DNA of 64,000 bases from Tabrizicola oligotrophica (GCF_011008935.1 NZ_JAAIVJ010000005.1:179550-243549); one strand, 5' to 3'; numbered from the stretch's first letter, positions 28,459 through 37,682 are shown. Program-made: numbers and translations. Notes: generated from the sequence alone by a model not told the origin.

Positions 28459-28971
28459 ATGCCCTCTCATGCCGAAACCTGCCCTGGCTGCCAGACGCCC
28501 GATCTGGCCTTTGCCGCCCATGACCATACCCATTGCCGCAGCGACGCCTTGGCGCGGGCCGAGGAGCTGGCCAGCGCGCGCGGTCTGCGCCTGACCCCGG
28601 TGCGGCGGCGGGTGCTGGAGATCCTGCTGGAGGCGCACAAGGCCATGGGGGCCTATGACGTGCTGAACCGGCTGTCGGCCGAGGGTTTTGGCAACCAGCC
28701 GCCGGTCGCCTATCGCGCCCTGGAGTTTCTGGAGGACAACGGCTTCGCCCACCGCATCCGCCGGCTGAACGCCTTTGCCGCCTGCATGCATCCGGGCGAG
28801 GCCCACGCGCCCGCCTTCCTGATCTGCCGGGCCTGCGACACCGTGGCCGAGGCCCCGGCCGCCCCGGTCATGGCGGCGCTGACCCATGCTGCCGCCCATA
28901 CCGGCTTCACTGTGGAGCGCGCCAATGTCGAGGCGGTGGGCCTGTGCCCGGCGTGCAGGGCCGCCGCATGA
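28459..28971 (+). CDS. zur: Fur-family zinc uptake regulator Zur
   Basis: A 170-residue repressor. An unusual N-terminal extension with CPGCQTPD and HDHTHC metal-like residues (1-26) precedes the winged helix (LRLTPVRRRVLEILLEAHKAMGAYDVL). The C-terminal zinc sites are CRACDT and CPACRA. With zinc bound it should repress znuA and the zur-znuC-znuB operon. Its stop overlaps znuC (ATGA). Confidence 0.95.
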   Translation: MPSHAETCPGCQTPDLAFAAHDHTHCRSDALARAEELASARGLRLTPVRRRVLEILLEAHKAMGAYDVLNRLSAEGFGNQPPVAYRALEFLEDNGFAHRIRRLNAFAACMHPGEAHAPAFLICRACDTVAEAPAAPVMAALTHAAAHTGFTVERANVEAVGLCPACRAAA

Positions 28972-29744
28972 CTCCGTTGATTGCTGCCGATCATGTCTGC
29001 GTGCGCTTTGGCGGGGCCGAGGTGCTGCATGAGGTGTCGCTGGCCGTGAAGCCCGGCGAGATCGTGACCATCCTTGGCCCGAACGGGTCGGGCAAGTCGA
29101 CGCTGATCCGGGCGCTTCTGGGTCTTGTGCCGCTGGCCCATGGCACGGTGTCGCGTGCCGAGGGGCTGCGGCTGGGCTATGTGCCGCAAAAACTGGCGGT
29201 GGACCGCTCCATGCCCCTGACGGTGCGACGGTTCCTGTCCCTGCCGACCCGCGTCAGTGACGCGGCCGCCGCAGCTGCCCTGGCCCGTGTCGGGGTCGAG
29301 GACATCGGCCAGCGCCAGATGGCGGCCCTGTCCGGAGGCCAGTTCCAGCGCGTGCTTCTGGCGCGCGCGCTTCTGTCTGAGCCGCAGCTTCTGATCCTTG
29401 ACGAGCCGACCCAGGGGTTGGACCAGCCCGGCGAAGCGGCGTTCTACCAGCTGATCGAGACGGTGCGGCACCAGACCGGCGCCGCAGTGCTGATGGTCAG
29501 CCATGACCTGCATGTCGTGATGGCCGCCTCGGACCGCGTGATCTGCCTCAATGGCCATGTCTGCTGTGAGGGCACGCCGCGGGTGGTGTCGAACGCGCCG
29601 GAATACCGGGCGCTGTTCGGCCTTGGCACCAGGGGCGCGCTGGCGCTCTACCAGCACGAACATGACCACGCGCATGACCATGACCACGGCCACGGGCATG
29701 ACCACGCCCACCCCCATCACCACGAGCATTCCCATGCTGGATGA
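28968..29744 (+). CDS. znuC: Zinc ABC transporter ATP-binding protein
   Basis: A 258-residue ATPase with Walker A GPNGSGKST near residue 38, signature LSGGQFQRVLLARAL, Walker B LLILDEPTQGLD and the H-loop VSHDLHV. The last 28 or so residues are almost all His, Asp and Ala (HEHDHAHDHDHGHGHDH...), a likely zinc-binding tail that also overlaps the znuB start by 11 bases. It powers import through ZnuB. Confidence 0.96.
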   Translation: MTPLIAADHVCVRFGGAEVLHEVSLAVKPGEIVTILGPNGSGKSTLIRALLGLVPLAHGTVSRAEGLRLGYVPQKLAVDRSMPLTVRRFLSLPTRVSDAAAAAALARVGVEDIGQRQMAALSGGQFQRVLLARALLSEPQLLILDEPTQGLDQPGEAAFYQLIETVRHQTGAAVLMVSHDLHVVMAASDRVICLNGHVCCEGTPRVVSNAPEYRALFGLGTRGALALYQHEHDHAHDHDHGHGHDHAHPHHHEHSHAG

Positions 29745-30525
29745 CTTCACCACCCGCGCGTTGTTGGCAGGGATCGGGCTTGCTGTGGCAACTGGCCCCT
29801 TGGGCAGTTTCGTCGTCTGGCGGCGCATGGCCTATTTCGGCGACGCCACCGCCCACGCCGCCATTCTGGGCGTCGCCCTGGCGTTGGCCTTTCAGTTGCC
29901 GCTGGCGCTTGGGGTTCTCGGCGTGGCGCTTGCCATGGCGCTGACCGTCTCGACGCTGGCCGCCAAGGGCTGGGCGATGGACACCACGCTGGGCGTGCTG
30001 GCGCATTCGGCGCTGGCCTTTGGTCTTGTGGCGATCTCCTTCGTGCCGGGCGTTCGGACTGATCTGTCGGCCTATCTCTTCGGCGATATCCTTGTAGTGT
30101 CGCGCGGGGATCTGGCGCTGATCTGGGGCGGGGCGGCTCTGGTGCTGGCACTTCTCGTCTGGCGCTGGCAGGCGCTGCTGACCGCGACGCTGTCCGAGGA
30201 ACTGGCCCATGCCGCGGGGCTGAACCCCAACCGGGAAAGGCTGGTCCTGACCGTGGCGCTGGCGCTGGTGGTCGCGGTGGCGCTGAAGGTGGTGGGCGCG
30301 CTCCTCATCGCGGCCATGCTCATCATCCCGGCCGCCGCCGCCCGCGCGCTGGCCCGCACCCCCGAGGCGATGGCGGCGCTGGCAACCGGGATTGGCGGGC
30401 TGGCAGCCTTTCTGGGCCTGCGGCTTTCGTTGTGGCAGGACACCGACGCCGGCCCGTCGATTGTCGCCTCGGCGGCGGTGATATTTGCATTGGCGGCGGT
30501 TGCGGGGCAGCTGCGGCGAGGTTAG
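29734..30525 (+). CDS. znuB: Zinc ABC transporter permease
   Basis: A 263-residue inner-membrane permease with about eight helices. It shows the family core MAYFGDATAHAAILGVAL near residue 30 and KVVGALLIAAMLIIPAAAA near 190. It starts within the znuC His-rich tail. It completes the zur-znuC-znuB operon. Confidence 0.95.
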   Translation: MLDDFTTRALLAGIGLAVATGPLGSFVVWRRMAYFGDATAHAAILGVALALAFQLPLALGVLGVALAMALTVSTLAAKGWAMDTTLGVLAHSALAFGLVAISFVPGVRTDLSAYLFGDILVVSRGDLALIWGGAALVLALLVWRWQALLTATLSEELAHAAGLNPNRERLVLTVALALVVAVALKVVGALLIAAMLIIPAAAARALARTPEAMAALATGIGGLAAFLGLRLSLWQDTDAGPSIVASAAVIFALAAVAGQLRRG

Positions 30526-30552
30526 CCTCGGCCCGCAACCCCGGAGACCGCC

Positions 30553-30882
30553 ATGCCGCTCGCCCAACTTCCCGCACCGCCCTATTACGTCGTGACTTTC
30601 GCCAGCCAGCGGACCGCCGGTGACGATGGCTATGGCGCGATGGCCGATGCGATGGTGGCGCTCGCCGCTGGCCAGCCCGGCTTTCTCGGCGTCGAAAGCG
30701 CCCGCGGGGCCGATGGATTCGGCATCACCAATTCGTTCTGGACCGACGAGGCCGCGATCCGCGCCTGGAAGGCCAATGTCGATCATCTGGTCGCCCAGCG
30801 GCGCGGCCGCGCGGACTGGTATCAGGCCTATGCCGTGCGGGTCGGGCGCATCGAACGCGCCTATGGCAAGACCGGCGACTGA
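30553..30882 (+). CDS. ABM-superfamily (antibiotic biosynthesis monooxygenase-like) protein
   Basis: A 109-residue dimeric alpha/beta-barrel-type protein. The YYVVTFASQRTAGDDGYG start, GFLGVESARG and FGITNSFWTDEAAIRAWK are typical of this domain. Such proteins act as small monooxygenases or stress enzymes; no substrate can be assigned. GGAG lies upstream. It follows znuB by 27 bases and may be read through from the zinc operon. Confidence 0.8.
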   Translation: MPLAQLPAPPYYVVTFASQRTAGDDGYGAMADAMVALAAGQPGFLGVESARGADGFGITNSFWTDEAAIRAWKANVDHLVAQRRGRADWYQAYAVRVGRIERAYGKTGD

Positions 30883-31071
30883 TCCGCCCGGTCCCCATCC
30901 CTCGCCCTGAGGCCCTCCGCGAAAATCCGGCGACTCCTGCCGCCTTCGGTGATGCCGTTTTCTGGCCCCCATGTCGTTTTTCGCCGTCAGGTGTCGGGCC
31001 TTCTTGCCCAAAATCCCACGGTTGCGGCAGATAAGATGCAAAGACCCTGACCCCCTTTGCGGAGAGCCCCG

Positions 31072-33570
31072 ATGAAAACCCATGTCAAAGCCCTTGTTGT
31101 CGGCGGTGGTGCCGTTGGCAACGGCATCGCCTATCACCTGGCCAAGGCGGGCTGGGATACCATGCTGGTCGAGCGGGACGAACTGACCGCGGGCTCCACC
31201 TGGCATGCCGCGGGGCTCTTGCCGCTGTTCAACATGTCCTACGCCACGACCCACATCCACAAATACTCGGTGGATTTCTACAAGGGGCTGGAGGCGGAAA
31301 CCGGCCTGAACGCCGGCTTTGCCGTGGTCGGCAACCTGCGCATGGCGCAGCGCCAGGAACGCATGGACGAATACATGCTTTATTCCTCGGTCGCGGAAAC
31401 TGCCGGGGTTTACCACGAATTCCTGACGCCGGCGCAGATCAAGGAGCGTTGGCCGCTGGTGCGCACTGACGATCTGAAGGGTGCGCTTTACCACCCGCAG
31501 GACGGCTACATCAACCCCGCCGACGTGACGCAGGCCATGGCCAAGGGCGCGCGGCAGCTGGGCGCCACCATCGAGCGCAAGATTCAGGTGAACGGCTATC
31601 GCTGGACCGGGTCGGAGTGGATCGTGTCCTGCACCCGGATGGAGGACAAGGGCGGCATGCTGGTGCCGACCGAGGAAACCTATGAAATCCATGCCGAGCA
31701 TGTGGTGACGGCAACCGGCAACCACGCGCAGCGCACCGCGCGGATGCTGGGCATCAAGATTCCGGCTATTCCGGTCGAGCACCAGTATATCGTGACCGAA
31801 CCGGACCCGATGCTGCAGGAATACCGCAAGAACAACCCCGAACACCCGGTTCTGCGCGACGCCGATGCCAAATGGTATGTCCGCGAAGAGCGCGGCGGCT
31901 GGATCCTTGGGCCTTATGAATACGGCGCCCCGGCGCGGTTTGAATATTCGGTGCCCGACAGCTTCCGCGCCGACCTGTTCCAGCTTGATCTGGAGCGGAT
32001 CGAGGCGGAATACATGTCGATGATCCACCGTCTGCCCTCGTCGGAAACCGCCGGTCTGAAGGACGATTTCAACGGCCCGATCTGCTATACCCCCGACGGC
32101 AACCCGCTGGTCGGTCCGGTTCCCGGCCTGCGCAACATGTGGATCGCGGAAGGCTTCTCCTTCGGCATCACCGCGGCGGGCGGCACCGGCTATTACCTTG
32201 CCCAGATGATGACGGCGGGCGAGGCGGAAATCGACATGGCCTCGCTTGACCCCAAGCGCTACGGCAACTGGATGACCACCGAATACGCCGCGCGCAAGAA
32301 TGAAGAGTGCTACAACCACGTCTTCATCCTGCACCACCCGGACGAAGAGCGTGAGGCTTGCCGCCCGCTGCGCACTGCCCCGGCCTATGACCGCCAGAAA
32401 GAGATGGGCGCGCAGTTTGGTCAGGTGAACGGCTGGGATCGCCCGAACTACTATGGGCCGAAGGATGCCCCGGCGTCGTTCGACCACGACTCGCGCTCGT
32501 TCCGCCGTGGCGCATGGTGGCAATATGCCAAGGCCGAAGCCGAAGCCGTGCGCAACACGGTCGGCATCATTGACGCCACCGCCTTCACCAAGCATCTGGT
32601 GCGTGGCCCCGGCGCGACCGCCTTCCTTGACCACTTCACCTGCAACAAGCTGCCGAATGTGGGCCGGATCAACCTGACCTATGCGCTGACCGACCACGGC
32701 ACCACCCGCACCGAATACACCATCGTGCGGTTGAAGGAGAACGAATACTACCTGATCTCCGCCGGGGCGTGGACGGCCTATGATGCTGATTTCCTGATGA
32801 AATCGGCTGAAGACTTCATGGTGGCGGGTGGCGGTCATGTCGACATCCACGACATCACCACCCAGTGGGGGGTCTACGCTCTGGCCGGCCCGAACGCCCG
32901 CGCGCTGTTGAACGACATCGTGAAAGACGCCGATCCGGCGACGGTTCTGGGCAACAAGCGCTTCCCGTGGCTTTCCTACCGCGACATCGAACTTGGCATG
33001 TGCCCGGTGCGCGCGGTGCGCGTGGCCTATACCGGGGAACTGGGCTGGGAACTGCACTACCCGATCGAGTTTGGCCGCTACCTCTGGGATCTGATCTGGT
33101 CGGTCGGTGAAAAGCACGGGCTGAAGGGTGTTGGCGCCCGGGCACAGAACTGGCTGCGTCAGGAGAAGAGCTACCGTGCCTTCGGCAACGAGTTGGGCCG
33201 CGACGCGACCCCGCTGGAAGCCGACCTGCCGCGCTTTGTCGACATGTCGAAAGAGTTCCGCGGCAAGGCCAAGATGGTTGAGACCGGCATCCGCTCGAAG
33301 TGCTGCACGCTGTTGATCGACGGCCCGGCCGACGCCGATCCGTGGGGCAAGGAGGCGATCCTGAAGGATGGCGTCAAGGTTGGCCGTCTGACCTCGGGCG
33401 GCTATTCGGTGGCCTTCGGCAAGCAGATCGGCATGGGCTATGTCAGCCCGGAACTGGCTGTTCCCGGCACCAAGCTGAAGGTGAAGATGCTGCTCAAGGA
33501 ATGGGACGCGGTGGTGGTCGAGGACAGCCCCTTCGACCCGTCGAACGCCCGCATCCGCATCGACGGGTGA
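31072..33570 (+). CDS. FAD-dependent dimethylglycine/sarcosine dehydrogenase-like (GcvT family) protein
   Basis: An 832-residue two-domain flavoprotein. Residues 1 to about 400 are a DAO-type FAD domain (VVGGGAVGNGIAYHLAKAG; TAGSTWHAAGL with the possible covalent-FAD histidine). Residues about 430-832 are GcvT folate-binding and C-terminal domains. Relatives demethylate dimethylglycine or sarcosine and pass the one-carbon unit to tetrahydrofolate. Which N-methyl substrate is used here is not determined. GGAGAG precedes the ATG at 31072. Confidence 0.88.
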   Translation: MKTHVKALVVGGGAVGNGIAYHLAKAGWDTMLVERDELTAGSTWHAAGLLPLFNMSYATTHIHKYSVDFYKGLEAETGLNAGFAVVGNLRMAQRQERMDEYMLYSSVAETAGVYHEFLTPAQIKERWPLVRTDDLKGALYHPQDGYINPADVTQAMAKGARQLGATIERKIQVNGYRWTGSEWIVSCTRMEDKGGMLVPTEETYEIHAEHVVTATGNHAQRTARMLGIKIPAIPVEHQYIVTEPDPMLQEYRKNNPEHPVLRDADAKWYVREERGGWILGPYEYGAPARFEYSVPDSFRADLFQLDLERIEAEYMSMIHRLPSSETAGLKDDFNGPICYTPDGNPLVGPVPGLRNMWIAEGFSFGITAAGGTGYYLAQMMTAGEAEIDMASLDPKRYGNWMTTEYAARKNEECYNHVFILHHPDEEREACRPLRTAPAYDRQKEMGAQFGQVNGWDRPNYYGPKDAPASFDHDSRSFRRGAWWQYAKAEAEAVRNTVGIIDATAFTKHLVRGPGATAFLDHFTCNKLPNVGRINLTYALTDHGTTRTEYTIVRLKENEYYLISAGAWTAYDADFLMKSAEDFMVAGGGHVDIHDITTQWGVYALAGPNARALLNDIVKDADPATVLGNKRFPWLSYRDIELGMCPVRAVRVAYTGELGWELHYPIEFGRYLWDLIWSVGEKHGLKGVGARAQNWLRQEKSYRAFGNELGRDATPLEADLPRFVDMSKEFRGKAKMVETGIRSKCCTLLIDGPADADPWGKEAILKDGVKVGRLTSGGYSVAFGKQIGMGYVSPELAVPGTKLKVKMLLKEWDAVVVEDSPFDPSNARIRIDG

Positions 33571-33575
33571 GGCGC

Positions 33576-33610
33576 GCATCGACGGGCTTCCACCGGAAGC
33601 CCGTCGATGC
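33576..33610 (+). terminator. 16-bp perfect hairpin after the GcvT-family gene
   Basis: GCATCGACGGGCTTCC (33576-33591) pairs with GGAAGCCCGTCGATGC (33595-33610) around ACC, six bases past the stop. The left arm repeats the last codons of the gene (GCATCGACGGG at 33557-33567), so the right arm can pair with either. No T-run follows. Confidence 0.6.
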
Positions 33611-33673
33611 CGAACGCCCGGGCTGGTCTGCGAAGGTCGGCCCTGCGTGCGGCAGCTTTGGCCGCCGCGCCGA

Positions 33674-33687
33674 TTTCTTGCAAGAAA
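33674..33687. repeat. 14-bp perfect palindrome TTTCTTGCAAGAAA
   Basis: TTTCTTGCAAGAAA is self-complementary and lies just before the terminator at 33692. It is AT-rich against its surroundings and could be a protein site; nothing else supports a function. Confidence 0.4.
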
Positions 33688-33691
33688 ACTG

Positions 33692-33715
33692 GGCCGCCCC
33701 CGGGGGCGGCCTTTT
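33692..33715. terminator. Rho-independent terminator
   Basis: GGCCGCCCCC and GGGGGCGGCC abut (33692-33711) and are followed by TTTT on the plus strand. It ends the GcvT-family transcript and lies against the stop of the convergent GH25 gene (33716). Confidence 0.8.
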
Positions 33716-34522
33716 CTATTGCACGCTGCGTCGCGCCAGCCAGTCGGCCCAGGCCACCTCACCCCCGGCAAAGACGTTGATATCCGCCTTGCCGCCGATC
33801 CCCGGCACCAGGCCGGTCGAGGTATATTGCCAGAACGTCCAGGGCTGGCCCGGATAGCGGTCGGACGGATGCGCCGCGACCGAGCGCAGCCAGAATTCCA
33901 CCCCGGAAAGCCGCCACAACTCGTTGTCCTCAAAGAAGTCAACCGTGGTGTAAAGCAACGGGGCCGTGCCGTAATGCTCGGTCAACATGGCGACGATGAC
34001 GGCTGCGTCGCGGCGGATCACCGAAGCCTCGCGCCGGATGGTGCAGGTGGGCGAGGTGGGGGTCCATTCCATGTCCAGCACCGGCGGCAGGCTGCCCGGT
34101 GCTTTCGGCACATGCCTGAAGAACCAGCGCGCCTGTTCCTCGGGTGCGCGACAGTGGTAGTAGAACAGATAGGCCCCGCGCCTCACTCCGGCCCGGCCCG
34201 CATCGCGCCAGTGATCCTTGAACATCGGGTCCACCATGTCGCCGCCTTCTGTGGCCTTGATGAAGGCAAAGTTCACCCCGCTTTCCCGCGCGGCCTGCCA
34301 ATCCACCGCGGTCTGGAACCGCGCGACATCCACGCCATGCACCGCATAGCGGCGCGCGCGTGCGGTTTCGGGATGCGGGTCAGAATCGCTGAAACTGGCG
34401 GTCGTGACCGGGGCTTCGGCAGCGGGCCGGGCGTCCGGTTCGGGCGCGCGGCCCCCGCCGCAGGCGGCGAGGGCAAGGCAAAGGCTGGCAAGGAGCGGGG
34501 CGTGGGCAAAGGTGTGCGGCAT
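33716..34522 (-). CDS. GH25-family lysozyme-like lipoprotein
   Basis: A 268-residue protein. The lipobox LALAAC puts the lipid cysteine at residue 21, and a Pro/Ala linker runs to about 55. The GH25 muramidase barrel follows, with catalytic D65 (HGVDVARFQ), D150 and E152 (PPVLDMEW) and the C-terminal WTFWQY. It would cut the glycan strand of peptidoglycan from the outer membrane's inner face. A single gene, convergent with the GcvT-family gene. Confidence 0.92.
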   Translation of the reverse strand: MPHTFAHAPLLASLCLALAACGGGRAPEPDARPAAEAPVTTASFSDSDPHPETARARRYAVHGVDVARFQTAVDWQAARESGVNFAFIKATEGGDMVDPMFKDHWRDAGRAGVRRGAYLFYYHCRAPEEQARWFFRHVPKAPGSLPPVLDMEWTPTSPTCTIRREASVIRRDAAVIVAMLTEHYGTAPLLYTTVDFFEDNELWRLSGVEFWLRSVAAHPSDRYPGQPWTFWQYTSTGLVPGIGGKADINVFAGGEVAWADWLARRSVQ

Positions 34523-34590
34523 GATGCCGTATCCTGACCCGAGGCAGGCTGTTTGTCACCCGGCGAAAACGGGCCGTTGGCGGTTTTCGC

Positions 34591-34935
34591 CTATGCGGCC
34601 GGGACGGTAAATTCGTCCCAGGCAGCAAGGGCATGCGCGGCATACATCAGCGCCGGTCCACCGCCCATCTGCACACACATCGCCAGAACCGAGCCGAGTT
34701 CCTCGCGGCTCGCACCGGCCCTCATCAACGCCTCGACGTGCAGATTGACGCAAGGCTCGCAGCGCTGCGTCACGGCAATCGCCAGCGCCACGAACTCGCG
34801 CTGCTTCTTGTCCAGCGCCCCGTCGGCCATCGCCCCCGCGGACAGCGCCTGAAAGCCCTTGGCGGTTTCGGGGTTCAACTTGTGCAAGGCGCGCAGTTCG
34901 GTGCGGATCTCGGCGGTCTTTTGCCTGTAGGTCAT
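34591..34935 (-). CDS. Carboxymuconolactone decarboxylase/AhpD-family protein
   Basis: A 114-residue helical protein with the family CxxC motif in RCEPCVNLHVEALMRAGASREEL near residue 68. CxxC members act as AhpD-like disulfide reductases or alkylhydroperoxidases rather than as true decarboxylases. AGGAGAGG precedes the ATG at 34935. It stands alone between the GH25 gene and the DUF938 operon. Confidence 0.88.
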   Translation of the reverse strand: MTYRQKTAEIRTELRALHKLNPETAKGFQALSAGAMADGALDKKQREFVALAIAVTQRCEPCVNLHVEALMRAGASREELGSVLAMCVQMGGGPALMYAAHALAAWDEFTVPAA

Positions 34936-35008
34936 GGGCCTCTCCTTTGTCCGCGTGGTGGCAGACAGGCGGCGAGGATGCCATGATCTGGATCAATTAC
35001 ATGCACAC

Positions 35009-35647
35009 TCAGGAATGTGAGTGGCGGGCGACCAGCATGAGGTTGTTGGCCGGCATCGCGGTGATGGCGACGGTCATGCCTGCGCCAGCAAGGCGGTTGC
35101 CGACCCAGCCCAGATCCTTGTAGCCGATGGCCGGGTCCTGCGCGCGCAGCGAAGCGTCAAAGGCGGCGTCGCCCGCGCTGGTGGCGCGGCCATCCCGCAG
35201 GAAGGGACCGTAAAGGCAGGCAGCTCCACCGGGCGCAAGCGCCTTGGGCAGTTCGGCAAGCAGGGTTTTGGCGGCAGGTTCCGCGATCAGGTGCAACAGG
35301 TTTGTCAGCACGATCGCGTCCCATTGCCCAAGTCGCGCCGCCCATCCGGCCTGCGTGGCATCTAGAAGCACCGGGGGAAGGATGCCGACCCCGGCATGGG
35401 CGGCCCAAGCCCGGATCGACGGAAAATTCGTCTCGTCGACATCCGAGGGCTGCCAGATCAGCCCCAGCGGCCCCGCCATATGCGCGGCATGCAGACCCGA
35501 CCCGGACGCGATTTCCAGCAGGCGGCCCCTGAGGCCAAGCCCTTGCAGAACCTCAAGGATCGGTCCGGCATTGCGCGCCGCCGAGGCCACCATCCGGCGG
35601 CCGTCGGGCAGCGTTTCTGCCCCGCTGTCGGGCAGCTTCAGGCTCAT
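35009..35647 (-). CDS. DUF938 SAM-dependent methyltransferase-like protein
   Basis: A 212-residue protein with a class I methyltransferase core: LLEIASGSGLHAAHMA binds SAM, then QPSDVDETNF and IVLTNLLHLI. Family DUF938 has no known substrate. The ATG overlaps the stop of the flavin oxidase (ATGA), so this is the last gene of an AKR - oxidase - DUF938 operon. Confidence 0.88.
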   Translation of the reverse strand: MSLKLPDSGAETLPDGRRMVASAARNAGPILEVLQGLGLRGRLLEIASGSGLHAAHMAGPLGLIWQPSDVDETNFPSIRAWAAHAGVGILPPVLLDATQAGWAARLGQWDAIVLTNLLHLIAEPAAKTLLAELPKALAPGGAACLYGPFLRDGRATSAGDAAFDASLRAQDPAIGYKDLGWVGNRLAGAGMTVAITAMPANNLMLVARHSHS

Positions 35648-36714
35648 CCGAAGCGGGCGGGCGACAGGCTTGCCACCAGATCGGCCCCGAGATCCGGGCT
35701 GCGGCCCCCGATCAGGTCGGCGGCCAGCAGGCTGGCGGCGGGCGAGGTCTGGAAGCCATAGCCGCCCTGGCCGGCCAGCCAGAAGAACGACGGATCGCGG
35801 GCGTCCGGCCCGATCACCAGCACCCGGTCCGGGGCAAAGGTGCGCAGGCCGGCCCAGTTGGAAATCAGCCGGGTGACGGGTTCGGTGACGAACTCCTCAT
35901 AGCGCGCCAGTCCTTCGGCCAGCACCATGTCATCGGCCCAGGCGTCATGCGGTTCGGCCGGGTCTTCTTCGGCCGGCGAGACGATCAGCGCGCCGGCATC
36001 GGGCTTGGCATACCACAATTCGCCCACGCCAAACATCATCGGCCAGTGCGAAACGTCATGCCCGCCCGGTGCGGGAATGCGTGCCATCGAGCGGCGGTAG
36101 GGCTGGAAGCCGAGCGGCGCAATGCCCGCAAGCCCGGCCACCTGATCGACCCAGGCCCCGGCGGCGTTCACCAGAACCCGGCCCTCGAATTCACCCGCCG
36201 GGGTGGTGACTGCCCAACCCGACGTGGTTTTGCGAATGGCGGTGACGCGGGCATTCGTCACGATCTGCCCACCATTGCCACGTGCTTCACGGGCGAAGTT
36301 CTGCACCAGAAGGTCGGTGTCGATGTCCCAGGCGTGGTTGCCATAGGCGGCCTGGGTGATGCTGTCGTTCAGGATCGGCACCATGGCGCGCGCCTCGTCC
36401 ATGGGCAGGTCGTCCAGCGCCATCGCGGCAGCCTCGTCGCGCAGCTGTGCGGTCTCATGGGCGCGAGCGAGGATCATCAGCCCGCGCGGGCTGAGGACGT
36501 TGTCCTGCGCCCGGAAGAACTCGCCCGAGGCCAGCGACAGCTCCACCACCGGCTTGAGCCCGTAATGCGGCTCATAGAGCGCGGCCGACCGGCCCGAGGC
36601 GTGATGGGCCAGATGCGCTTCGGCCTCCAGCACGGTGACGCGGCCGAGGTGCGACATGCGGGCGGCTGCCGAAATGCCGGCGATGCCGCCGCCGATGATG
36701 AGAAAGTCGTTCAT
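35644..36714 (-). CDS. FAD-dependent D-amino-acid-oxidase-family oxidoreductase
   Basis: A 356-residue DAO-fold enzyme with FAD motif IIGGGIAGISAAARM at the N-terminus, SGRSAALYEPHYG, a middle VNAAGAWVDQVA and C-terminal GQGGYGFQTSPAAS. It oxidises an amine or hydroxy acid using FAD; the substrate is unknown (glycine/sarcosine oxidase-like). I chose the ATG at 36714, which overlaps the aldo-keto reductase stop (ATGA). Confidence 0.9.
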   Translation of the reverse strand: MNDFLIIGGGIAGISAAARMSHLGRVTVLEAEAHLAHHASGRSAALYEPHYGLKPVVELSLASGEFFRAQDNVLSPRGLMILARAHETAQLRDEAAAMALDDLPMDEARAMVPILNDSITQAAYGNHAWDIDTDLLVQNFAREARGNGGQIVTNARVTAIRKTTSGWAVTTPAGEFEGRVLVNAAGAWVDQVAGLAGIAPLGFQPYRRSMARIPAPGGHDVSHWPMMFGVGELWYAKPDAGALIVSPAEEDPAEPHDAWADDMVLAEGLARYEEFVTEPVTRLISNWAGLRTFAPDRVLVIGPDARDPSFFWLAGQGGYGFQTSPAASLLAADLIGGRSPDLGADLVASLSPARFG

Positions 36715-37604
36715 GCTTCTTCCAACCTGTCCGTGGCCGGCGGGGGAGCCGGAGAAAGCGCCGCAATCCGGGCGTAGAGTTCCGCTGTCATAGGATATTC
36801 CGCGGCCGCAAGCGAGGGGGAAAGCTGCAGGACGCTGCGGGCAGAAATGAGCGGAATCGGCGCTGTGGGGTGACATTTCGCCCAAGCGACGGCCAGGGTC
36901 GCAGGATGAGTGCCCAAATCTGCCGCCAGAGCAGCCAGATCGGCTGCGGCCTTTGCCATGTAATCCGGGGCGTAGCGCGCGGCATAGCGGGCATCTTCGG
37001 TCAACCGTCCGGCACCGCCCGCGGCGTATTTGCCCGACAGTAACCCGCCGCCAAGCGGGGAATAGCTGTAGACGGCGATGCCCTGATCGGCGGCCATCGG
37101 CAAAAGCTCGACCTCGGCTTGCCGCTTGATCAGCGAATACATTGGCTGGATGGCGTCGATCCTTGTCCCAAGCGCATGGGCGGCGGCTTGGGCCTTCATC
37201 ACCTGCCAGGCCGCGAAGTTCGACAGGCCGATGCGGGCGATCAGCCCGTCGGACTGCCAGCGGGCGAGGGTTTCCAGACTTTCGGCAAGTGGGGTGTCCG
37301 GGTCGTAGCGGTGGAGATACAGAAGATCGACCGGGGCATCGAGCCGCCTGCGGCTGGTCTCGAACTGCGCGGTCAGATTGGCCCGCCCTGCGCCGCCCTC
37401 ATAGCCGATCTTGGTGGCGATTTGCAGGTCGCGACCGCGGGCGAACTGGCCGAGCAGGGTTTCCGAGCGGCCGTCGGTATAGACCCAGGCGGTGTCGAAA
37501 TGGCGAATGCCTGCGTCATGGCAGGCGTGGAACATGGCCATGGATTGCGCGGCATCGGCGCGGCCGCCGCATTGCATGGCCCCGAAAGCGAGAGGGCTGG
37601 ACAT
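36711..37604 (-). CDS. Aldo/keto reductase
   Basis: A 297-residue TIM-barrel NADPH enzyme. The tetrad residues are seen as D38-type (FDTAWVYTDGRSE), K (ATKIGYEGG) and H (LLYLHRYDP). SLEKL-like variants and the RSVLQL segment replace the usual NADPH-binding GTKR motif. It is the first gene of a three-gene overlapping operon. The carbonyl substrate is unknown. Confidence 0.9.
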   Translation of the reverse strand: MSSPLAFGAMQCGGRADAAQSMAMFHACHDAGIRHFDTAWVYTDGRSETLLGQFARGRDLQIATKIGYEGGAGRANLTAQFETSRRRLDAPVDLLYLHRYDPDTPLAESLETLARWQSDGLIARIGLSNFAAWQVMKAQAAAHALGTRIDAIQPMYSLIKRQAEVELLPMAADQGIAVYSYSPLGGGLLSGKYAAGGAGRLTEDARYAARYAPDYMAKAAADLAALAADLGTHPATLAVAWAKCHPTAPIPLISARSVLQLSPSLAAAEYPMTAELYARIAALSPAPPPATDRLEEA

Positions 37605-37655
37605 GGCGCGACCATGCCCAGCCCCGCTGTACGATGCAAGCCTTGGCGCGACACT

Positions 37656-37682
37656 CCTCGTCGTCTTCGACGCTCGACGAGG
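37656..37682 (-). terminator. Hairpin after sqr
   Basis: CCTCGTCG (37656-37663) pairs with CGACGAGG (37675-37682) around 11 bases, about 36 bases past the sqr stop. No T-run follows, so termination is only suggested. Confidence 0.4.
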
